From a bacterium (GTDB lineage Bacteria; Zhuqueibacterota; Zhuqueibacteria; Thermofontimicrobiales; Thermofontimicrobiaceae): 5,116 nucleotides of DNA. The notes under the pieces were generated by a model. It did not search any database, was not told where the DNA came from, and saw only the letters and a program-made list of their open reading frames with translations. Every line of letters begins with the position of its first letter. Position 1 is the stretch's first letter. Location of the stretch: assembly GCA_025453735.1 (NCBI GenBank), contig JALOPY010000250.1, forward strand, positions 1 to 5,116, read 5' to 3'. The position numbers were made by a program, and so were the translations under genes. Positions 1 to 3,907 of this stretch are shown here, piece by piece.

Positions 1-794
1 AAGGTTGTCTTTCCGGTTCCATATTCTCCAATAATCACCAGAAAATTTTGACTGTCATCATTTAGCCATTGATGAATAAAACTATCTAGCGGAGAATAAG
101 AGATGGTATCGTATTTATCTTCTTTTTTGAGTTCTCGTTTTTCTCCGGGTTTTTCAGATTTCTCAAGAAACCGCTTTTCTCTTCTGATTTCACCATTCAG
201 GTCGATATACCAGTTTTTATTTAAATACGCTTTCTGAAAATCATTTTTCAGCCTGATCAGATATTGCTCAATTTGATAGTCAAAACTTTTCTTTCGTTGA
301 ACTTCGAGGAGTTCTTCCTGCTGCTCTATCATTTTAATATGTTGCAGTTCTAGCTTGTTCACTTTATTAAATAGTTCAAGTTCTTTGGGATTCCTCGACG
401 TATTGGTGAACTCTGAAAAAAAACCTAGAAAGTCATTTAGCTGATTCTCATATTGATCTGCCTTGAGATATAATCTAGGTCTCCCTATTTTTTGCAAATG
501 AGAAAGAATGTCTGGAACGTCTTTGAATTTGTTTTCTTTTTTATCATATAAATTTCTTTTGAAGAGCTGCTTTACCGCATCATCAGCAAATAATGTGACC
601 AACTCAGGCGGCTTCCGCTCCACCCCATATTTAACAAGTGTATGGGCATAGATAGAATCAAAATCGTCTTTGAGGGTATCGAGGTTAAATTTTTGGAGGA
701 GTTTTAAAACCTTATGATTTCGCTCCAATTTTTCCCAGGCTTTGCCAGCCGTAGCTGCAATGATTTCTGCGGCTAAATCTTCTATTAGGATCAT
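1..794 (-). CDS. STAND/NACHT-like P-loop NTPase, N-terminal part (runs off left edge)
   Basis: The frame opens at the ATG at 794-792 and stays open for 264 codons to the window edge, so the C-terminus is missing. Residues 1-135 look all-helical, with a conserved-looking stretch FDSIYAHTLVKYGV at 45-58. Residues 138-190 are rich in E, Q, K and L, as in a coiled coil. A charged linker follows (about 205-228), then a hydrophobic strand FLVII and the Walker A motif GEYGTGKTT at 256-264. From family knowledge, GxxGxGKT after a strand, preceded by a helical effector region and a short 'SFIHQWLNDD'-type segment, is typical of bacterial STAND/NACHT NTPases. These are sensors that oligomerise on recognising a target, and many serve in antiphage defence. 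Walker B, the sensor repeats and any C-terminal domain lie outside the window, so defence is an inference. Purine-rich GAGAAG lies about 10 bases before the start. The gene has its own promoter and is transcribed away from the rest of the window. A different P-loop ATPase remains possible. Confidence 0.75.
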   Translation of the reverse strand, partial: MILIEDLAAEIIAATAGKAWEKLERNHKVLKLLQKFNLDTLKDDFDSIYAHTLVKYGVERKPPELVTLFADDAVKQLFKRNLYDKKENKFKDVPDILSHLQKIGRPRLYLKADQYENQLNDFLGFFSEFTNTSRNPKELELFNKVNKLELQHIKMIEQQEELLEVQRKKSFDYQIEQYLIRLKNDFQKAYLNKNWYIDLNGEIRREKRFLEKSEKPGEKRELKKEDKYDTISYSPLDSFIHQWLNDDSQNFLVIIGEYGTGKTT

Positions 795-820
795 TGTTTC
801 TTCTCATTTGATTCATTTTA

Positions 821-845
821 ATAATCAGAGGATTATGGCATAATC
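821..845. promoter_or_regulatory. Overlapping inverted/direct repeat, possible operator
   Basis: The plus strand reads ATAATC-AGAG-GATTAT-GGC-ATAATC. The 6-bp word occurs three times in alternating orientation, giving two nested perfect inverted repeats and one direct repeat spaced 19 bp apart, about two helical turns. It overlaps the -10 box and the start of the leader of the NTPase gene, where a repressor would act. The layout is seen directly. A regulatory role is inference, and a leader hairpin in the mRNA is an alternative. Confidence 0.35.
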
Positions 846-870
846 TATAATAAAACATAGAAAATGTCAA
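842..870 (-). promoter_or_regulatory. Sigma70-type promoter of the STAND-like NTPase gene
   Basis: On the minus strand a perfect -35 box TTGACA (870-865) is followed after 17 bases by TAGATT (847-842), which matches four of six -10 consensus positions. The expected transcription start would leave a leader of roughly 40 bases before the ATG at 794. No other promoter is apparent between this gene and the MATE remnant at 900. Confidence 0.6.
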
Positions 871-899
871 GACAAATTATTTTTGCTGGCAATAATTTT

Positions 900-1146
900 T
901 TACCCAATCCGCTTCTCTTTCCACTTCCCCCGTTGAAACCACAAAAAAAACGCCATGCCTTTCAAAAACATCGTGAAGCCAATCACCCACCAGATAGCCA
1001 CAACGCCGAAATTTAGGGTAATCGAAAAATAGTACGCCAGAGGAATTCTCAAAAAAGTGAGTGGAATGGAGATCAGGAACGGCGGCTTAGTATCGCCCGC
1101 TCCGGTGAACGCTCCCTCCAGAATGACCTCAGGGGCAAGAAAACTT
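900..1146 (-). pseudogene. Detached 3' end of a MATE transporter gene
   Basis: The minus strand reads an uninterrupted 80-codon tail ending in TAA at 902-900. It contains GAFTGAGDTKPP, a stretch IWWVIGF and the C-terminus WKEKRIG. It aligns without gaps to the end of the MATE gene at 3908-4148 (constant offset of 3008 bases). By hand count there are about 30 differences in 238 bp, yet only about five amino acid changes in 80, so both copies descend from functional genes. Homology stops abruptly at about 1146, where repeat copy A begins. No start codon, promoter or N-terminal part is present, so the piece is a truncated remnant and is unlikely to be expressed as a transporter. It lies in the same orientation as the complete gene. 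Confidence 0.85.
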
Positions 1147-1210
1147 TAAAACCCAAAACTACTCTCAGCAAGGGCAGCTTGTTACCATGCTTTTACATCT
1201 CCCACAAACT
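1147..1210 (-). repeat. Dispersed repeat, copy A (decayed)
   Basis: Positions 1151-1210 align without gaps to 3691-3750 (copy C) with about 12 differences in 60 bp, roughly 80% identity. Read on the minus strand it resembles a peptide end, SLWEM-stop-KHGNKLPLLRVVL, interrupted by an in-frame TAA. It directly abuts the break point of the MATE remnant. I do not recognise the parent sequence. Confidence 0.6.
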
Positions 1211-1370
1211 GAAAATGGCAGGCGTTTCTGCTGCAACATAATGGCAGGCTGGATAAATCCTTGTATCTCACCAGCGAGCGAAGAAACATCACGGCGGATT
1301 ATTTGCAATTGCTATGGGATTTTATTTTGCAGTATCCCTTCAAGCACCATCAGCATCCGCCAGTCGGCGG
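1211..1370. other. Stretch without an identifiable gene, ending in a hairpin
   Basis: No gene is identified here. One plus-strand frame is open from about 1213 to 1370 and reads like protein (for example LYLTSERRNITADYLQLL from 1261). It has no good start, and its frame differs from that of the amidotransferase fragment that follows. It may be a remnant of a third, unrecognised gene or chance. The end of the stretch forms the GC hairpin listed separately. Confidence 0.3.
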
Positions 1371-1372
1371 AT
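1355..1372. repeat. GC hairpin at the left end of amidotransferase fragment 1
   Basis: ATCCGCC-AGTC-GGCGGAT is a perfect 7-bp inverted repeat with a 4-base loop. Homology with amidotransferase fragment 2 starts at its right edge (about 1371). There is no following T-run, so it does not look like an intrinsic terminator on the plus strand. A different GC hairpin sits beside the second fragment. Confidence 0.55.
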
Positions 1373-1607
1373 TCGGGAACATAAAATCGCAGCCGTCATG
1401 TCCTGTGGCAAAAACTTCGCCGTCTGGAAAACGGCTGGTCGAAAAATTCCCTGGCAGACGCCTGATGCGCCCAATAATATCATTCACATTCGATTGGCGA
1501 CTGGCTCCGTGGTCGAGCAGATGAACGCCCATCCCTTTGCCAAGCTGCATACGGCTCTGACCCACAACGGAGAAACCACCAATTACGAGGCACTGAAAAT
1601 AAATTAA
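1371..1607 (+). pseudogene. Class II glutamine amidotransferase fragment, copy 1
   Basis: The frame encodes IREHKIAAVMSCGKNF, then HIRLATGS, NAHPF and HNGETTNYEAL, and ends at a TAA (1605-1607) contributed by the adjoining promoter block. From family knowledge, R-x-(A/S)T, NAHPF and HNGE..NY mark the class II (Ntn-type) glutamine amidotransferase fold of glutamate-synthase-like and PurF-like enzymes. The Asn-Gly of HNGE (1566-1571) forms part of the oxyanion hole. The catalytic N-terminal cysteine, the downstream TDTE region and any synthase domain are absent, so no activity is expected. It is about 90% identical to copy 2 (22 differences in about 228 bp) with only two amino acid differences, so it decayed recently from a selected gene. 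Its 3' end fuses to the parDE promoter block at GGCACTGAA (1589-1597). Confidence 0.75.
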
Positions 1608-1615
1608 ATTTTTTA

Positions 1616-1644
1616 TTGACAATTCAAACAAAATAGTTTATATT
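1616..1644 (+). promoter_or_regulatory. Promoter of the first parDE operon
   Basis: A perfect -35 TTGACA (1616-1621) is followed after exactly 17 bases by TATATT (1639-1644), five of six matches to the -10 consensus. The 61-bp block 1590-1650 differs from the block before the second operon (2881-2941) at only eight positions, and both boxes and the spacing are identical. This supports it as the functional promoter of the toxin-antitoxin pair. Confidence 0.75.
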
Positions 1645-1651
1645 AAAATCA

Positions 1652-1661
1652 GAATTAATTC
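1652..1661. promoter_or_regulatory. Candidate ParD operator, first operon
   Basis: GAATTAATTC is a perfect 10-bp palindrome starting seven bases after the -10 box, over the expected transcription start. ParD antitoxins are ribbon-helix-helix dimers that repress their own promoter by binding short palindromes, so this is the natural candidate. AT-rich palindromes also arise by chance, so the assignment is inferential. Confidence 0.4.
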
Positions 1662-1693
1662 GATAGAGACCTAAAGATAATTGGATTTTAATT

Positions 1694-1951
1694 ATGGATA
1701 TGCAATTAACACTCTCAGGAAAAGCAGCAGATGTGGTAAAGACGCAGGTAGCATCTGGAATCTATTCAGATGCGGTGGCTTTCATCTCTGATATTGTTTT
1801 AAAGTATGAAGCTTATTATCAAAAGAAGCTCGAAGTGCTCAATCGAGAGATCGCCATCGGACTGGAGCAAGCCAATAGAGGGGAATGTGTCGAGTTTGAT
1901 TTTGATGATATCATGCAAGAAGTTGATGAAGAGTTGGGTTACGCAAATTAA
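1694..1951 (+). CDS. parD: ParD-family antitoxin (copy 1)
   Basis: This is an 85-residue protein, normal for ParD antitoxins (about 80). The first ~45 residues carry the ribbon-helix-helix pattern: a short strand MQLTLS, then a helix, a turn around SGIYSDA, and a second helix VAFISDIVLKYE. The acidic tail with LNREIAIGLEQANRGE and FDFDDIMQEVDEE is the ParE-binding part that is disordered until it meets the toxin. By family role it neutralises the ParE encoded next and represses the operon. I chose ATG 1694 rather than ATG 1700 because the only Shine-Dalgarno-like bases (GGA at 1683-1685) are eight bases before it. The stop codon overlaps the toxin start. Compared with copy 2 it shares AIAIG.EQA.RGE but has a more divergent N-terminus. 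Confidence 0.85.
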   Translation: MDMQLTLSGKAADVVKTQVASGIYSDAVAFISDIVLKYEAYYQKKLEVLNREIAIGLEQANRGECVEFDFDDIMQEVDEELGYAN

Positions 1952-2250
1952 TGAACAAGAAGAAAGCCACGATCACCCCCATCGCTCGCTCTGATTTGAG
2001 AAACATTAGCCGTTACACGGACGAAAACTGGGGGAGACAACAGCGCTTCAACTACTTAAAACAACTTAAAGATAGATTCGACTTTCTTGCTGAAAATCCT
2101 CAGAGAGGAAAAAAACGTGAGGAGATCATCGGCTCCCCTTATAGTTATCACGAAGGTAGGCACGTTATTTTCTATCGCACCACGGCCGAAGGTATCGAGA
2201 TTTTGCGAGTCTTGCATGACTCGATGGATTTCCCACGTCATTTCAAATAG
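1951..2250 (+). CDS. parE: ParE-family toxin (copy 1)
   Basis: This is a 99-residue RelE/ParE-superfamily toxin of usual length. Recognisable blocks are ARSDLRNISRYTDENWG (about 13-29), YLKQLKDRFDFLAENP (35-50), the core strand RHVIFYR (69-75) and the C-terminal EGIEILRVLHDSMDFPRH (80-97). ParE toxins of known activity poison DNA gyrase and block replication, and the cognate ParD binds and inactivates them. I infer the same here, although gyrase targeting cannot be read from sequence. The ATG overlaps the parD stop by one base (TAATG at 1949-1953) and lacks a clear ribosome site of its own, so it is probably translated by coupling. It is about 54% identical to the second ParE by hand count, with the C-terminal half most alike. 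Confidence 0.9.
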   Translation: MNKKKATITPIARSDLRNISRYTDENWGRQQRFNYLKQLKDRFDFLAENPQRGKKREEIIGSPYSYHEGRHVIFYRTTAEGIEILRVLHDSMDFPRHFK

Positions 2251-2270
2251 ATGATTTTACCTCTCAAGAA

Positions 2271-2382
2271 ATGGTAAATTACTGCCATGTTTTTCCCTCT
2301 CCCACCAACTTTTCTTTGCCTTATAAAATTCTTCTGTTATGTTCATACATTTTAAAACCGTCACTCTACAAATGTTGGGAAT
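2271..2382 (-). repeat. Dispersed repeat, copy B (decayed)
   Basis: This region lines up with copy C at 3711-3822 (offset of 1440-1441 bases after a one-base indel). Shared words are CTCCCAC, TTGC(C/A)TTATAAA, a TTCAT block and AAATGTTGG. On the minus strand the equivalent peptide reads WWEREKHGSNLPFLER and then a stop, an eroded form of the copy C reading. It follows the first parDE operon, as copy C follows the second. An inverted repeat TTTACC/GGTAAA (2256-2261 and 2273-2278) lies at its left edge but has no T-run. Confidence 0.5.
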
Positions 2383-2456
2383 TATATTTCTATTTTATAT
2401 TTATCCGCCAGAGGTTGGACAAGTTTTGGGATTTTATCATTTGGAGCTTAGAATTT
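2383..2456. other. Short AT-rich stretch without a gene
   Basis: Nothing coding is recognised. The sequence has loose, repeated-looking words around TGGGATTTTAT and TTTGGAGCTTAGAATTT. Part of this resembles the equivalent position left of fragment 1 (TGGGATTTTAT at 1315-1325), which hints that the shared ancestry of the two units may extend slightly left of the amidotransferase fragments. Confidence 0.25.
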
Positions 2457-2470
2457 GCCCGCTTGCGGGC
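2457..2470. repeat. GC hairpin left of amidotransferase fragment 2
   Basis: GCCCGC-TT-GCGGGC is a perfect 6-bp inverted repeat (five pairs and a four-base loop if folded). It ends eight bases before homology with fragment 1 begins at 2479. It occupies the same place as the unrelated-sequence hairpin at 1355-1372, so position and structure are conserved while the sequence is not. Confidence 0.5.
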
Positions 2471-2811
2471 GCTATGGCATTCGAGAGCATAAAATCGCTG
2501 CCGTCATGTCCTGTGGCAAGAACTTCGCCGTCTGGAAAACCGCTGGGCGGGAGATTCCCTGGCACACGCCTGATGCGCCAAACAATATCATTCACATTCG
2601 ATTGGCCACTGGTTCCGTAGTCGAGCAGATGAACGCCCATCCCTTTGCCAAACTGCACACGGCGTTGACGCACAACGGCGAAACCACCAATTACGAGGCA
2701 TTGAAGCAGCGGGTGGAACAGTTCAATTACAAAATGGGGGGAATAATGTTTGTAAGTAAAGTCTGTCGTATGAGCAAGGGATTTGGAATAAATTGTGAAT
2801 CTGTTGGCTGA
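2471..2811 (+). pseudogene. Class II glutamine amidotransferase fragment, copy 2
   Basis: This is the same domain piece as copy 1, running from RYGIREHKIAAV through HIRLATGS, NAHPF and HNGETTNYEALK. It is about 10 codons longer at its 3' end, continuing KQRVEQFNYKM (to about 2736) before the reading becomes unrelated and stops at TGA 2809-2811. The extra residues fit the helix that follows HNGE..NY in this family, so copy 2 keeps more of the original gene. The N-terminal catalytic cysteine and the rest of the enzyme are missing, and no start codon with a ribosome site is present. It differs from copy 1 by K to E and Q to H only. It precedes the second parDE operon just as copy 1 precedes the first, separated here by 183 extra bases. 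Confidence 0.75.
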
Positions 2812-2880
2812 GGGATTGTTGACGATAACATATCATTTTTTCGTCAGGCTTATCGGCTATGGGACTGAAGGGATATAAAC
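2737..2880. other. Unassigned spacer before the second parDE promoter
   Basis: No gene is recognised. A weak inverted repeat TGACGA (2820-2825) / TCGTCA (2841-2846) with a 15-base loop lies in it. GATAA (2824-2828) and TTATC (2850-2854) offer an overlapping alternative pairing. The first unit lacks this stretch altogether. Confidence 0.3.
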
Positions 2881-2906
2881 GCACTGAAAATAACTTAAAT
2901 TTTTTC

Positions 2907-2935
2907 TTGACAATTCACATAAAATATTCTATATT
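2907..2935 (+). promoter_or_regulatory. Promoter of the second parDE operon
   Basis: TTGACA (2907-2912), 17 bases, then TATATT (2930-2935): the same boxes and spacing as the first operon. The surrounding 61 bp (2881-2941) has only eight differences from 1590-1650. The conserved block starts with GCACTGAAAATAA, and similarity fades in the leader before the antitoxin. Confidence 0.75.
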
Positions 2936-2940
2936 TAAAC

Positions 2941-2952
2941 CAATTAACATTG
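2941..2952. promoter_or_regulatory. Candidate ParD operator, second operon
   Basis: CAAT-TAAC-ATTG is an interrupted palindrome just after the -10 box, at the position equivalent to GAATTAATTC in the first operon. The half-sites differ between operons, which would fit antitoxins of different DNA preference. The evidence is position and symmetry only. Confidence 0.3.
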
Positions 2953-2997
2953 TATAACTTGAAGATAAAAACATAAAACAATTAAGCGAGATTTTAT

Positions 2998-3243
2998 ATG
3001 GAAATAGCACTTTCATCAGAACTGGAAAAAATCATTGAATACAAAATACGCTCTGGTGGATACCAGAATGCTTCCGAATTTATTCGAGAAGCCATTTTAA
3101 GAGCCGTGGAACATGACCAACTGAAATTTAGCAAGCTTAATGAAGCCATTGCCATTGGGATGGAACAGGCTGAACGGGGTGAATTTAGCAGCAAAACCGT
3201 TCAGGATATAATAAAAGAGAAAGAGGCGGCTAAGAAAGGCTAA
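2998..3243 (+). CDS. parD: ParD-family antitoxin (copy 2)
   Basis: This is an 81-residue ribbon-helix-helix antitoxin with a more typical ParD sequence than copy 1. It has the strand EIALSSELE, a first helix to about residue 20, the turn SGGYQNASEF, and a second helix REAILRAVEHD. The toxin-binding tail then carries LNEAIAIGMEQAERGE and DIIKEKEA. By family role it binds ParE and autoregulates the operon. ATG 2998 is preceded by AAGCGAG (2984-2990), seven bases away, a reasonable ribosome site. It lies four bases upstream of the toxin gene under a promoter nearly identical to that of the first pair. Confidence 0.92.
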   Translation: MEIALSSELEKIIEYKIRSGGYQNASEFIREAILRAVEHDQLKFSKLNEAIAIGMEQAERGEFSSKTVQDIIKEKEAAKKG

Positions 3244-3247
3244 TATC

Positions 3248-3541
3248 ATGCCTGAATACAAACTAACTCGAGAAGCCGATCGTGATCTTGATGGTATCTG
3301 GGAATACACCAATAAACAATGGGGCAAAAAACAGGCGAATAAATATTTAAACAAATTAGAGGAGCGCTTTTTCACGCTTGCAGAGAATCCATATTTGGGG
3401 AAACCAAGGTATGAACTTGCAGGATCACCGATGAGCTTCCATTGTGAAAGACATGTGATTTTTTATCGTAATGCAGATGAAGGCATCGAAATTATTCGAG
3501 TTCTTCACGAATCAATGGATTTTCCACGGCACTTAAATTAA
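3248..3541 (+). CDS. parE: ParE-family toxin (copy 2)
   Basis: This is a 97-residue ParE toxin with all family blocks: YKLTREADRDLDGIWEYT (4-21), QWGKKQANKYLNKLEERF (24-41), LAENPYLGKPR (43-53), RHVIFYR (68-74) and EGIEIIRVLHESMDFPRH (78-95). It presumably acts on DNA gyrase or a related target and is held in check by the ParD just upstream; the target is inferred from the family. AAGAAAGG (3232-3239), eight bases before the ATG, is a good ribosome site, so translation does not depend on coupling as it seems to in the first pair. No convincing hairpin terminator follows; only a T-run is seen after the stop. Confidence 0.92.
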   Translation: MPEYKLTREADRDLDGIWEYTNKQWGKKQANKYLNKLEERFFTLAENPYLGKPRYELAGSPMSFHCERHVIFYRNADEGIEIIRVLHESMDFPRHLN

Positions 3542-3907
3542 GATTATTTTTTTTCTATGGCAAAAACGTCGTGACTGAAATCCAATCTACAAATGCGTGT
3601 GATAATAATGATTACGTTTGAAATCCTTCCCATTAAATCTACCACAAAAGAATTCCCTCAAAACATAAAAAATAATTCTTTCCATCCCATACTCAAAACC
3701 ACTTTCAGCATCGGCAGCTTGTCACCATATTTCTCCATCTCCCACAGACGATTCCCTTGCATTATAAATATTTTCTATTGAATTCATTTTTTCTGAAATC
3801 TTTACTTCTAAAATGTTGGAATAATGCTGGTATGTCATGTCAGTTGGTTGCTGTTAGTTGCATGCAATTTGCCTTCCTCCTGTTGACGGAAATCTGATAA
3901 TGAATTT
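3542..3907. other. Intergenic region between convergent parE and the MATE gene
   Basis: These 366 bases separate two convergent genes. They hold repeat copy C (3691-3822), a T-run at 3546-3554 with no stem before it, and a perfect palindrome TTGCATGCAA at 3858-3867. I see no gene on the plus strand. No clear intrinsic terminator is present for either neighbour. Confidence 0.5.
3658..3822 (-). repeat. Dispersed repeat, copy C, with a 34-codon open frame
   Basis: This is the best-preserved of the three copies. It matches copy A at 3691-3750 and copy B at about 3711-3822. On the minus strand an ATG at 3762-3760 opens a 34-codon frame ending with TGA at 3660-3658. Its centre reads LWEMEKYGDKLPMLKVVL, and the peptide is recognisable in degraded form in the other copies (an in-frame stop in A, a frameshift and early stop in B). 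It could be the tail of a lost gene or a short repeated element. I see no ribosome site and do not claim a protein product. Confidence 0.5.

Noticed and set aside
1350..1631. 93-residue minus-strand open frame, with a counterpart at 2437-2673
   Set aside because: Both are antisense to the amidotransferase fragments. Their mutual similarity follows from the 90% DNA identity on the other strand.
2339..2620. 93-residue plus-strand open frame reading LPSCPVARTSPSGK
   Set aside because: It is an out-of-frame reading of amidotransferase fragment 2. The frame with HNGETTNY and few amino acid changes is the real one.
3097..3375. 92-residue minus-strand open frame
   Set aside because: It runs antisense across parD and parE of the second operon, both of which match known families.
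3530..3556. Intrinsic terminator after the second parE
   Set aside because: There is a T-run, but the only stem before it is CTTAA-A-TTAAG with a one-base loop, too weak and AT-only to call.
3593..3781. 62-residue plus-strand open frame
   Set aside because: It overlaps repeat copy C, has no plausible ribosome site or motif, and no counterpart in the other repeat copies.
1150..3830. CRISPR array or insertion sequence explaining the repeats
   Set aside because: The repeats are only three, divergent and irregularly spaced by over 1 kb, and no Cas, transposase or integrase coding sequence or terminal inverted repeat is visible.
3858..3867. TTGCATGCAA palindrome as an attachment or operator site
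   Set aside because: It is a single short palindrome with no second copy at the other end of the island and no promoter beside it.
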